From the NCBI GenBank assembly GCA_033439265.1, contig JAVTVX010000012.1, forward strand, positions 8,545,001 to 8,609,000: a DNA stretch of 64,000 bases. Direction: 5' to 3'. Below are positions 51,816 to 62,770 of the stretch, one piece after another; the stretch's first letter is position 1; each line of letters opens with the position of its first letter. The position numbers and the translations under genes are program-made. Source of the stretch: Dillenia suffruticosa (lineage: Eukaryota; Streptophyta; Magnoliopsida; Dilleniales; Dilleniaceae). A model generated the notes under the pieces. That model did not search any database and was not told the origin of the DNA. It was given only the letters and a program-made list of their open reading frames with translations.

Positions 51816-52452
51816 ATAACTATCACATTTTCAAATTCTGGCTCTAAGATGCCTTGAAACAGAGATGAATCACGGACATAAATAAAATTTAAAGTGAGAC
51901 AGGATAAAATTTCTTACCTCACTTTCTTTGTCTTCCTCTCTTGCTTCTCTCCTTGTTCTCACGAATTTGGGAAGAATGAACAAACATTCTAAGGCCTTCT
52001 TCTTTTATTATTGTGTTAATAACTCACCACTGTAGGATCAAATCTCCAATTAATCTAAACCATATGATCATTTTGACTATTGCATGTGTTTTGATTGGCT
52101 TTTTTTTTTATGTGCATGTGTTCTCTTTGGCCCATCTTACCTTTCTCATCTCCATTTGGCCAACACTTGTCTTCCTCACTATGACACTTGTTCAATACAA
52201 GAATACACTCGTCACATTTCATTTAAGTTTTGTTAATTGCTAACAAGTCCTTTAACTTATAAAAATTCTAATTTGACCCCCAAAATTTTCATAATTACAC
52301 ACTAGACCCAAAACCTTATATTAGACCTAATTAAATTTCTTTAATGTGAAATTAAGGTTTTGAATCTCTTTGAGTCAAAATTGATCCGATTTGTATTTTA
52401 CCGTCAAATATCATTTTTTTTTATGAAAATTCATGAACGTAGTAGTAGAAAT

Positions 52453-52454
<2 letters not shown>

Positions 52455-52497
<43 letters not shown>
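52455..52497. repeat. (TA)n microsatellite in the Tekay 3' LTR
   Basis: About 20 TA units. The matching site in the other LTR (about 60578-60599) has only about half as many, so the tract has changed since insertion. Confidence 0.9.
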
Positions 52498-52502
<5 letters not shown>

Positions 52503-52540
52503 GGAATTCACTATAGAATACACCGAGAGTCGGTGTTACA

Positions 52541-52556
52541 TTTTCCTATTCCCCTA
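52541..52556 (-). other. Tekay polypurine tract
   Basis: The minus strand reads AGGGGAATAGGAAAA directly before the 3' LTR. Confidence 0.7.
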
Positions 52557-52608
52557 AAAACAAATTTCGTCCCCGAAACTAAAAGAAAACCATATAGGGA
52601 AAGGAAAA

Positions 52609-52971
52609 TTACTCAGTAAATAGATGAGGGTACTGTCCCCTCATAGTCTCTTCGAACTCCCAAGTCTCCTCCTCGACTTGGTCATTATGCCACAAAATGC
52701 GTACCAATAGGACATCCTTGCTTCGTAGTCTACGGATCTGCTGGTCAAGGACTGCTACGGGTTGTACAGGTAAACTCAGGTCCTCCCGTAGCTCAACTGG
52801 TAGAGATTCTAAAACATGAGAAGGGTCAGACATATATCTCTTAAGCACCAAGATATGGAACACATCATGAATACGTGCCAACTCCTCTGGTAGGTCCAAT
52901 CTGTACGCCACACTTCTGGTAGGTCCAATATATCTGGGGCTCAGTTTGCTCCGCTGCCTAAAACGGATCAC
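52609..52971 (-). pseudogene. Tekay integrase C-terminus with chromodomain
   Basis: The frame contains RQRSKLSPRYIGP and LPEELARIHDVFHI, the GPY/F-type integrase tail. Then come a linker and VRILWHNDQVEEETWEFEETMRGQYPHLF, the degenerate chromodomain typical of Tekay elements. It ends at a natural TAA (52609-52611). The upstream join to the integrase core is broken by TAG at 52978-52980. The chromodomain would direct integration to heterochromatin. Confidence 0.85.
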
Positions 52972-53064
52972 CCATTTCTAGGGTGAGATCCTCAAGAATA
53001 CCATGTCTCCCTCCTGAAATTCCAGTGGTCGCCGCCTACAGTCTGCATACGCCCTCTGTCGATC

Positions 53065-54033
53065 CTAGGTGGCTCTCATCCTCTGTCGAATGATCTTGAC
53101 CTTCTCCCTCGTCTCCTTAACAAGCTCCACACTACTGAGGTGCCCCTTACCGACCTCATCCCAACATAAAGGTGTGCGGTATCGCCTCCCATATAATGCC
53201 TCGTATGGAGGCACCCCGATACTTACCTGGTAGCTGTTATTATATGCAAACTCTACAAGTAGTAAATGTCGATCCCAGCTACCATGAAAATCAATAACAC
53301 AAGCCCGAAGCATATCCTCAAGTGTCTGAATCGTACGCTCTGACTGGCCATCTGTTTGAGGATGATAGGCTGTACTAAAGTTCAGTCTAGTACCCAATAC
53401 CTCCTGCAAACTGGGACAAAATCTAGATGTGAACCTGGGGTCCCTGTCTGAAACAATCGACACAGGTACCCCGTGAAGTCGTACTATGGTGTCCATATAG
53501 AGACATGCCAGTACCTCCAAGGAGTAGTCACCACAGATGGGGATAAAGTGTGCAGATTTGGTGAGTCGATCGACAATCACCCAAATCGCATCATGCTGCG
53601 TGAAAGTTCTCAATAACCCCATCACGAAATCCATAGTAATATGTTCCCACTTCCACTCACGAATGGGAAGTGGCTGTAAAATACCTGCTGGTTTTTGGTG
53701 CTCAGCCTTCACCTGCTAGCACACTAAGCACCGTGCTGCAAACTCTGCTATCTCCCGCTTCATGCCCGACTACCAATAACTGTCTCTGATGGTGCGGTAC
53801 ATCTTTGTACCCCCGGGATGCATAGCATAAGCCGAAGAGTGTGCTTCCTCAAGAATAGCACGTCGAAGCTCAACATCAGCTGGAATACACACTCTGTCTC
53901 TAAGAACCACGAGTCTATCAGTACGGACTCGGAAATCCCCACCCTCTCCTCGACGAATCCGATCGTGAATAGCCTGAAGCTCTACATCTGTACCCTGAAG
54001 CTCTCTGATACGGTCAAGTAGTGTAGGCAGCAT
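53065..54033 (-). pseudogene. Tekay integrase (zinc-binding and catalytic core)
   Basis: The region 54033-53770 carries the linker and the start of the zinc finger, with RRAILEEAHSSAYAMHPGGTKMYR. The core 53712-53065 has HITMDFVMGL (first Asp), IVSDRDPRFTSRF (second Asp) and YHPQTDGQSERTIQTLEDMLR (Glu). All three DDE residues are visible. Stops: a TAG at 53716-53718 where the family has Gln, a TAG near 53769 where it has Trp, and a TAG at 53065-53067 (Gln). Confidence 0.88.
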
Positions 54034-54061
54034 TTCAAATCTGGCTAACAGTGTACCCTGC

Positions 54062-54640
54062 TCATCGTAAGCTAACTCCCAAAGCTCGGAGTCCTACCAA
54101 GCAGGAGACGTAAGCTCTCTCTGCTGCCTGAGAAGTGATAGAAGAATATGACTTCCGGCTCAAGGCATCTGCTACTATATTTGCCTTGCCTGGATGATAG
54201 TCAATAACCAAGTCGTAGTACTTCAGCAGCTCTAACCATCTTCTTTGTCTCAGGTTTATCTCTCTCTGAGTAAATAAATACTTCAAACTCTTATGGTCTG
54301 TGAAGACCCTGCAAGTAACTCCATATAAGTAATGCCACCATATTCTCAGTACGAAAACTATGGCTGCCAGCTCTAGATCATGAGTAGGGTAGTTCACCTC
54401 ATGCTTCTTCAACTGTCTCGAAGTATAGGCGATCATCCGTCCATCCTGCATCAATACGCAACCCAACCTCTGCCGACTGGCATCACTATACACAACATAC
54501 TCCTTGCCGCTGGTAGGGAGAGCCAAGATAGGTGCCGACGTCAGTCCTTGTTTGAGCTCCTGAAAGCTCGCCTCACAGCAGTCATCTCAACAGAACTTGA
54601 TATCTTTCCTCATCAATTGGGAGAGTAGAGCAGCAATCTT
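54062..54640 (-). pseudogene. Tekay RNase H
   Basis: The frame from 54526 contains [20 protein letters not shown], then [11 protein letters not shown] and [14 protein letters not shown]. These supply the Asp-Glu-Asp catalytic set of gypsy RNase H, and a [14 protein letters not shown] end follows. Upstream a TGA stands where the family has Trp. In this stretch the catalytic residues look intact. Confidence 0.85.
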
Positions 54641-55574
54641 CGAGAAACCCTCTACGAATCGTCTATAATAACCAGTAAGTCCAAGAAAACTCCGGATCTC
54701 AGTAATGGTCTGCGGCTGCTCCCACCTCAATATGGCCTCTACTTTCTGCGAATCAACAAATATCCCCTCCGCGGAAACAATGTGGCCTAGAAATCCAATC
54801 TCCCTTAGCCAAAATTCACACTTGGTGAATTTGGCATATAACTGCTACTCACGGAGAGTCTATAAGACCACCCTCAGGTGCTGTACATATTCCTCATCAC
54901 TCCGTGAGTATACCAAAATGTCATCAATAAAGACGATAACGAAACGATCCAAGTAGTTATGAAAAAACTCGGTTCATCAAATCTATAAAAGCCGCTAGAG
55001 CATTAGTCAATCCAAACGGTATTACTAAAAACTCAAAGTGACCATAGCGATACGGAATGCAGTCTTGGGCACGTCTTCGGCCCGAATCCGTAACTGATGA
55101 TAACCAGACCGCAAATAGATCTTCGAAAAGATCCGTGCACCCTGAAGCTGGTCAAATAGGTAATCAATACGTGGCAGAGGATACCGGTTCTTGACGGTCA
55201 CCTTATTCAACTGCCGATAATCCATGCACAGTCGTAGGGTCCCATCATTTTTCTTTACAAACAACACCAGAGTATCCCAAGGCGAAGTGCTTGGACGGAT
55301 AAAACCCTTGTCTAGTAATTCCTGCAACCGGACCTTGAGCTCTCTCAGCTCAGCTGTCGCCATTCTGTATGGCGGAACAGATATAGGGGTGGCTCCCGGA
55401 ATTGTGTCAATCTCAAAGTCAAACTCCCGAGCCGGTGGAAGGCCGGGTAGCTCCTCAGGGAAAACATCTGCAAACTCTTGTACTACAGGGACATCCTCAA
55501 TCCTAGGTCCCTTCACAGTAGTATCCACAACATGGGCCAAATACGCCGTGCAGCCTTGGCGTATTAACCTCCTG
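54641..55574 (-). pseudogene. Tekay reverse transcriptase, frameshifted
   Basis: It starts with [15 protein letters not shown] (about 55440) and continues [21 protein letters not shown] and [15 protein letters not shown]. Motif A reads [10 protein letters not shown] where the family has KIDLRSGYHQ, so the first catalytic Asp is lost. A one-base deletion near 55050 shifts the frame, and an extra T near 54966 shifts it again. FIDD at 54920-54931 is intact. Two TAG codons at 54860-54862 and 54845-54847 replace Gln codons. Confidence 0.87.
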
Positions 55575-55974
55575 GCATCCATTACCAAAATAACACAGCG
55601 AGGCAATACTCTCCTCTCACCAGAAAATCTCAAAGTAAGCCCCTCTGATCTCCGAAACTCGACCTCCTTAGTAAAACAATCAACGGAGGCTCTGTGTCTG
55701 CTCAGCCAATCCATGCCAAGGATGGCATCAATATCGGTCAGGTCCAAAGGGATCAAATCTGCCTCAAGTACGGTGTTTCCAATCATGATCTCTATCCCTC
55801 TATAGACTGAATCTCTCAAGAACTATTCACTGAGATGAGTGAAAACCAATATCTCCTCTCCAAGTGGCGTCAAAGGCTTACCCATCAGGTGGGCAAAGGA
55901 CGTTCTCACATACGAATAGTTCGACCCGGTGTCGATAAGGATACGGATGTCGACTCCATAAATCCTCATAGTTC
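55500..55974 (-). pseudogene. Tekay aspartic protease region (start of pol)
   Basis: The frame opens exactly at 55974 after a CCCCACATTTAG acceptor-like sequence. The protease active site LIDTGSN has its Asp-Thr-Gly at 55925-55933. A TAG at 55823-55825 replaces a Gln codon. [23 protein letters not shown] follows, the second hallmark block of gypsy protease. Confidence 0.85.
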
Positions 55975-56171
55975 CTAAATGTGGGGAAAGTAAAAAGATC
56001 ACTTTAAATAAAGGTGGTAATAGATACTCATTATATATATCTCAAAATTATATGTATCTCAAAAGTAGGTACAGCCAACATAGTCAAGCCTCTAAGGCTT
56101 TGGCTTATGATGAGTCTCAAAATAAAAGTACAGGAGAAATCTCTAAGTATGTGAGTCAGAAAGGGGAGTAC
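55975..56171 (-). other. Intron-like segment between Tekay gag and pol
   Basis: On the minus strand this 197-bp segment starts GTACTCCCC and ends CTTTCCCCACATTTAG. It is AT-rich with in-frame stops, inside GC-rich coding sequence. The gag frame stops one base into a Gly codon at 56172, and the protease frame resumes with the other two bases at 55974. Exact removal therefore rejoins both frames at a point where related elements have continuous protein. The donor is weak (GTACTC), the acceptor is strong. It could also be a random insertion. Confidence 0.6.
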
Positions 56172-57540
56172 CAATAATGACATCGGGGTTCGTCTGCGCA
56201 TCCTCCTGCGTCATCGCGTACACTCGGGCCTGAGCCCTAGGCGGCTGCCGCAATGGTCCTGGTGCCATATTACTCCCAGTTACTGCTCGCGGGGTTATGG
56301 GGGTAGAGTGTGCCGGTGCTCTCTGCTGTCCCCCTCGTGGAACACTCGACTGAATAGAAATTGTCGGACCCCCTGCTCCAAGATCAGGGCACTGGCTCTT
56401 GATGTGCCCTTGTCTCCCATACTGGAAGTAAGTCACTGTCACCCTGCAAGCTCCGAAGGGGTGATGTCTGCCACATCGACGACAAAAAGGGTATCGTCGG
56501 GCTATAGTCTAAGTGGAGGCACTCGGGGCTGGTGCTCTAAACCCCTGGGACTGTGATCCCTGCCTTTGGGAAGGGTCTCCGCGAAACCCTGAGGTTCTCC
56601 CTTTCTTTGAACTCTGGCCCCCAGAAAACTCGGGCCTCTTCCTCCTCTGCTCCCTCCTCTCTCTCTGTCGTCCCTCAGCATGGATGATCTCCTCGGCTTG
56701 GAGTGCTGAGTCTACTATCTCTAGCAATGAGAAGTTAGGGGTCACCGTCATATACCTCCGGACGTTCAAGTTGAGGCCATCCTCAAACTTGAACCTCAAC
56801 TGACTGGGTGTGGTTAGGTCTGGAACAAAAGCGGCCGGTCTCCTTAACTCGGCCTCATACTCGGTCACAGTCCGAGTCCCCTGCCGCAGGTGGTGGAACT
56901 CTGTCCTCTTCCTGTTCTGCTGGAATGCTGAAAAATATCTACGGTTGAACTCCCGCAGAAAGTCCTCCCAACTCCTAGGCTCCGCTGCATCATCACAAAC
57001 TGCCTCCCACCACGAGAGAGCATCTCCATCCAATAATCTCTCGGCCACTCGGAGTCTGAACTCTTCACTCAAGCCAAGGTCTGTCAACACTCGGCGGGTG
57101 CGGTTGATCCAGTGCTTCGCAGCAGTGAAATCACCCACCCCAGAGAACTCGGTACAGCCTAGCTGTCTCGCCTACTTCACGAGCTGGGTGAGCTCATGAA
57201 TCCGTCTCAATGTCGAAGAAGTACTGTCGCTGGGTCTAGAAATTGTAGATGGACCAACAACCGGTGGAGGCTCTGGTGCGACTGGTCGTGGCACGGCCGT
57301 AGAGGTTGGCTCAGCCATCGATAGTAGTGGTGGTGGTGGTGGTAGTGACATCTGAATGCCGTGGGTAGCGTACCACTCGAACACCTGTCGGTAGGCATCC
57401 AACGATGGCGGTGGTGGTATATCTGTGGCCGTAGTGGTCAGTGGTGTAGGCACTGAAGGAGAACTGTGTGAGGAAGGCACGTCCTCTGATACACTAGGGG
57501 GCTCAGTAGGTAAGAAGTGGGTACCTCGCCTACTCGTCAT
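56172..57540 (-). pseudogene. Tekay gag polyprotein with amber stops
   Basis: The ATG is at 57540. A Pro/Ser/Thr-rich N-terminus leads to the capsid core (57138-56560) with FTAAKHWINRTRRVL, ALSWWEAV and EFNRRYFSAFQQNRKRTEF. A Gln/Arg/Ser-rich stretch follows, then a CRRCGRHHPFGAC block and a nucleocapsid zinc knuckle at about 56430. In that knuckle both leading Cys of the CCHC pattern read Tyr (YFQYGRQGHIKSQC). TAG stops at 57172-57174 and 56509-56511 stand where Gln is expected. Otherwise the frame is continuous to 56172. Confidence 0.87.
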
Positions 57541-57846
57541 ATTTCTGCGAGGAAAAAGGCACTAATCAGACAGATATATAAGAATTAGGGTTAGTTATGG
57601 AATAACTAACCCCCTAAAAGAAATCAACTTGGCATCGGAACCAATGGATAAGGTATGCTAGGTTAGATATGATCCGTATCCAATCCTCTAAAAATGGATG
57701 AACTCATCTGCCTATGACCATGTACTGGGGAATGAGTGTATAGTAACTTTCACATGCATTGAGGAATTTCAAAATCAGATTTACCTGGGGATATTTATTT
57801 ATTTATTTATTTTTTGAAATCAGTTTCTCAACTCAGCTCTAACCAA

Positions 57847-57859
57847 GAGTTCTGATACG
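57847..57859 (-). other. Tekay primer binding site
   Basis: The minus strand reads CGTATCAGAACTC, eleven bases after the 5' LTR end. It is a variant of TGGTATCAGAGC for initiator tRNA-Met. Confidence 0.55.
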
Positions 57860-57869
57860 AACCGAGGCC

Positions 57870-60642
57870 TATCACGTCCTGACCCACTCCCGAGCCAGGC
57901 ACGCAACCAGCTCGCTGCGGCACTCAGATGCACGGGCACCACGTCCCGCACATCGAAGTACCGTAAGGCTGTCAACATTCACATAATCCAAGTTTCCAAA
58001 TCACAGAGATCCACAAGTGATAAAAATAATACATGTATGCCTCAACGTAAATTAAAATGAGTGAGAGTTAACCTTATACAAATCAAAAGAATTATAAATA
58101 CAGTCATTCCAATTCAAACAAATACAATAGTCATCCTAACTTCCTCAAAATGAAACAATAACCTCAATATATAGCGGAAGAGTGGGTAGTCCTCCCCGGC
58201 CCAGTAGTCTCCAAAGAATATCCAATACAACAATGCGCACAAATCTCTTAGTCCGAGTCTACCCCTGTATGAGGGAAATGTAAGGGGTGAGTACCGTAGA
58301 GAGGGGGGTTGGTACTCAGCAAGTCGAGGGGATGACATGCTATAATTAATTTTTGGGTGAATTAGGAGTACCAAAATTATGTTTCAATAAATCCATAGTA
58401 TGCAAAAAAAAATATATATATATATTATGACATCTCAATAAATCATTTACAACATACGTATCAAATCAAATATGCATCTAGTATGTATGTCGGTTATATC
58501 ATGTAGAGCAGGTCAAAAATATCCCGGCAAGGGCCAACCATGGCCAAAGAAGGGCAACGTTGGGGGTTTTCATAGTGCAAGTAATAAAATAAGGCTCTCT
58601 ACCTCAACGTTGGCCACAAACTACTCCAACTAGCTTGTATATATATATCGTACACGTATCAAGGATCAAGCGTGTATGGAAACCCACCAGTGCTAGACCT
58701 ACCAAGGTCCTCCCCGGAGTTGTTCAACCGACAACTGTCCATACAATATGTATGACAATATGGCGGATACCCCCTGCAGAGGCGTATCCGGGCACAACAA
58801 GTGCCTCTACCAAATGTCCTTCGTAGCTACGGAATGTCATAGGAAGCATATCATCATCATCACAGTATCCACAGGGGCATCCAGCCAAAATCATATATCT
58901 CAAGCCAAATCATCAAACCCTATCATGTCAAAAGCATGTGCCAATATGCAATGGAAGCATAAAATCATGTGGCTATATTAAAATGTGGCACAATCATCAA
59001 GTATCAAAATCATGGATGCATATCGATATAAACAAGTTGGAACACTCCATATATCACAAAACATTTTCATAAGTCCAGAAGAATAGGTCAATCATACCAT
59101 TTTAAATCATACTTTTGAAAGATTTTTAAAATACGGTATCAATTAAAAGTAGATGTCAAGTCCCACTCACAGTTAGGGGAGGATAACGCGCTCCCCAATA
59201 TTTCCACAAAGCGTAAATCAAGTGTCCCCTCCGTTCAACTCAAATAACTCTTAGGGAGACAAACAGTCTATAGATTTTTAACCTGCGCAGTCATGGAAAA
59301 CAGACTATAACTTTGGCTATACCAATCTAAATTAGATGATTCTTATCTCATTTTAAAGTTAAGGGATAGCACTATAACTTTCATTTGCACACTTCCTCAG
59401 ATTCAAATCACAGAATTCCCGATAAGCCTCATTTTGTTACAGCCATTTTTAAGTTTCAGATTCTGTCCAGTTTTTGTACAGAAGCTATAACTTTCATCCT
59501 ACTCTCCAAAGTCTAATGACATTTTAACATGTTATAGCTAAGATATAGATCTACAACTTTCGTGTTGAGTTTTATCTAAATATGTTTGGAAGGGGTTGAA
59601 CGAAATTCATGAACAGGACAGATATGTTTTAGTGAAACATACAGTTTTTGTCAATACAGTTTTAAGGAAATTTATATAACTTTCAATTTCCTCATGTGAA
59701 ATGGCTGAAATTTTTATATGTTATAGACAAGGCATATATCTATAACTTTCATGTTTTGTGTTTCTTCAAACTAAGACTGGAGAGGGGTCGTTTTTACTCA
59801 CTACTGTCAAGGTTCGAAACAGGATGCTTCTATGTCGAGTTTCAGGAAAAGTGCCATAACTTTTGGCACAGGCATCAGAATTTGGTGATTCTTATCTCGT
59901 TGGAAAGATAAGACTTAGATCTACAATTATATAACTATCACATTTTCAAATTTTGGCTCTAAGATGCCTTGAAACAGAGATGAATCACGGACAGAAATAA
60001 AATTTAAAGTGAGACAGGATAAAATTTCTTACCTCACTTTCTTTGTCTTCCTCTCTTACTTCTCTCCTTGTTCTCACAAATTTGGGAAGAATGAACAAGC
60101 ATTCTAAGGCTTTCTTCTTTTATTATTGTGTTAATAACTCACCACCCTAGAATCAAATCCCCAATCAGTCTAAACCATATGATCATTTTGACTATTGTAT
60201 TTGTTTTGATTGTTTTTTTTTTTATGTGCATGTGTTCTCTTTGGTCCACCTTGCCTTTCTCATCTCCATTTGGCCAACACTTGTCCTTCTCACTATAACA
60301 CTTGTTCAATACAAGAATACACTTGTCACATTTCATTTAAATTTTGTTAATTGCTAACAAGTCCTTTGATTTATAAAAATTCTAATTTGACCCCTAATAT
60401 TTTCATAATTACACACTAGACCCAAAATCTTATATTAGACCTAATTAAATTTATTTAATATGAAATTAAGGTTTTAAATCTCTTTGAGTCAAAATTGATC
60501 CGATTTGTATTTTACCGTCAAATATTATTATTATTTGTTTTTGTGAAAATTCATGAACGTAGTAGTAGAAATATCATATATATATATATATATATATATG
60601 AAATAAAATTCACTATAGAATATACCGAGAATCGGTGTTACA
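57870..60642 (-). repeat. 5' LTR of the Tekay element
   Basis: On the plus strand it runs TATCACGTCCTG to GGTGTTACA. The expected TG start reads TA, one change. Relative to the other LTR it has 22 extra bases near 59761-59782 and a shorter TA tract. It shares the four-unit tandem repeat. Confidence 0.92.
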
Positions 60643-60890
60643 TCCTTCCTCACATATGGTGATGAATATGATCAAGAAGGATGCCAGCGACTTCCACCCC
60701 TTGTATACGCTGATCAAGGATTGTAGAAGATTTATTAAGGGAAGTTGGGCCGGTGGGATCACAAGTATTCTTAGAGAAGCCAACTGCTGGCTACCAAGCT
60801 TGGTGAAATCTGTGAAGTGGGCCTTACCCTGTTAGGGTTCCATCCACCCGCTTCATCTTTTATTAGGTTTTCTTTTTTTTTTTTTTTTTT
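60643..60890 (+). mobile_element. L1-type LINE 3' fragment (RNase H end)
   Basis: The plus-strand frame reads KKDASDFHPLYTLIKDCRRF then ITSILREANCWLPSLVKS, ending at a TAG near 60833. HPLYxLIxDCRxL and HxLREAN are the last blocks of the RNase H domain in plant L1 ORF2, where the next residues are usually KCAD. A T-rich 3' UTR follows. The fragment is cut sharply at 60642 by the Tekay LTR. A host RNase H-like exon is a less likely alternative. Confidence 0.6.
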
Positions 60891-61859
60891 TGGTGCTGTC
60901 ATCTCTTATTAGTTATTTAAGATGGGTTACAAACACAAGGATGTGTTGGACTTTGATTTAGACAACATTTTGTATAGACTTAAAATTAATTAGTCAACAT
61001 CTTATTATCAATTAATGAATAAAGAAACGGCTCATTGTTAGATGAATTTTCCTTTGCATATACTAAAAATTGAAAATGAATCATCCGCGCGGAGAAAATC
61101 CTCAATTCAATAAAAAGTTTAGGCCAAATTTTGCTAAAGGGCGAAATGAGTGACTTCCATATCTTTTATGGAGAATTTGAGCCCCTAAATAATTCTATTG
61201 TCAACGAAGGGAGAATTTTGTTGAGAATTTTGTTTCTTTTTTTTTTCCTGACTTTTGAAAAGAATAAGCTGGGGGGCCTAAAGAGTCTTTTTTTTTTTTG
61301 TTTAATCTTCGATATTTAAAATTATATTCTGATTAATTCGGTTTAAACGTTTATAAAAGTATTATTTAATGATGATTCTTTTGATATAATATTTTCATTC
61401 TCAAGTTTCGAACCTGATACTTGGTTTAGGAATTTAACACCCTATCTCACTAGATGGTTCGTCCGTGATAGGTGTCCTATTTTGTTTATATGAGAACACG
61501 AATCTCTCTCCATGTCTAGATTCTTCTATTTTCTCTCTCAATCCTTCTCTCCATTTTTCTTTTTCACTATAAACTACCATATTTTCCTCTAAAAATCTCT
61601 CAGGTTTAGATTTAAAAAATCAAGAAATTGATTTCACCTATCATTTTCACATCAAAAATGGAGATTTGGCTTTCGGGTTCTCCTTATTGAACTAATCGCA
61701 GGTTGGAGAGCTCTAGAATTTGAAAAAACAGGAAACTAGATTCTTACTTGAACTTATTAAAGAAGATTCTTATTTATTCTAATTAAATATATTTTCATAA
61801 CATTGATGGAAGATGAAATGAAAACATAGTTATCATATGATATGGATAGATAGAATACT
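60891..61859. other. AT-rich spacer without recognisable genes
   Basis: Many homopolymer T runs (61225-61310). Short open frames have no protein resemblance. Confidence 0.45.
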
Positions 61860-62770
61860 GTATTTTTTTTTTAGCATACTTATTTTACTCAAATACATGA
61901 TTCTTGTAGGTTCTAACAAAATGTGTGTAAGGTACAACCTTTTACCAATATGTATACAAGGAACATTGCATCTCAAATGCAATGGCTACAGCTTAAACGA
62001 AGATACAGAATCAAGCAAATATGTATAGAAGGAAGATTACATTTTTAAGCATACCTATTTCACTCAAATGTAGTTTTCTTGCAAGTTGTAACCAAATGTA
62101 TGTAATTATGTATCATCAAAATGGATTAAACACTTACTTTTAGGATTGATAATAGGGTGGACGTATAGAAGGTTTATTGCATTTATTTTGACATATTGGA
62201 GATACTCGGACTCGATACCTTTTAAGTGAAGGGGGATGGTGTCGGTTCAGATATAGCTTATCGGCATTTATGAAATTTTTTGGGATACAAATTTCACTTA
62301 ATTATGGTATTCTTTCACGCTTTCATTAACTATATATGAAATGCAATTTGTAATTGAAGTGGATTAAACACTTGCCTTTTGGATTGATAATAAGGTGGTG
62401 CAACCAATTGAAATCACACCATATAACATGTATAAAAGAAATATTAAGTTTTTGTATACTTATTTCACTCAAATACGGTATTCTCTCAAATTCTAACCAA
62501 ATGTGGGTCAAAGGTAATTCTAGTCAAAGTGGTTTAGTCTTTTACTTTTGGGATTGGTAATAGGATGGTGTAACGATGGTATGAGTAATTCAATTGAAAA
62601 TCCAATAGCATACAACATTTGACTCGAGAATGCAACTTTGGCATTGGCAACAGGTCAATACACAACAGATTTAATTAAAAACATAGTACTATTCTTTATG
62701 TATGGAATGAATTTTGGATTTTTTTTTTAGCATATATTGCATTCAAATGCAATATTCTTTTAACAACAAT
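61860..62770. repeat. Degenerate tandem array, unit about 170-235 bp
   Basis: A TATTTCACTCAAAT motif recurs at 61881, 62056, 62290, 62461 and, weakly, 62735. A second motif, GGATTGATAATAGGGTGG, follows it at 62143, 62381 and 62551. The offset between the two motifs is constant (87, 91, 90 bp), so whole units were duplicated. Between them GGATTAAACACTT and TAACCAAATGT also repeat. No coding potential; origin unknown. Confidence 0.65.

Larger units (their letters stand above)
49783..52540 (-). repeat. 3' LTR of the Tekay element
   Basis: On the plus strand it runs TGTCACGCCCC to GGTGTTACA. It is near-identical in content to 57870-60642 along the whole length. It contains a four-unit degenerate tandem repeat (51211-51815) and a long (TA)n at about 52455-52497. 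Confidence 0.92.
49783..60642 (-). mobile_element. Tekay-type chromovirus (Ty3/gypsy), near complete
   Basis: A 10.86-kb element, minus orientation. LTRs at 49783-52540 and 57870-60642 are about 2.76 kb each, long as is typical of the Tekay/Del clade. The interior carries gag, protease, reverse transcriptase, RNase H, integrase and a C-terminal chromodomain. The primer site is at 57847-57859 and the polypurine tract at 52541-52556. Coding sequence is GC-richer than its surroundings. Premature stops and two frameshifts inactivate it. An intron-like gap separates gag from pol. The two 5-bp flanks (ACTTC and TCCTT) differ, so there is no clean target duplication. Confidence 0.92.

Noticed and set aside
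55224..55805. 193-codon plus-strand open frame
   Set aside because: It lies exactly opposite the Tekay protease and reverse transcriptase frame and has no family pattern; it is an antisense shadow of GC-rich coding sequence.
56810..57199. 129-codon plus-strand open frame
   Set aside because: Antisense shadow of the Tekay gag capsid region.
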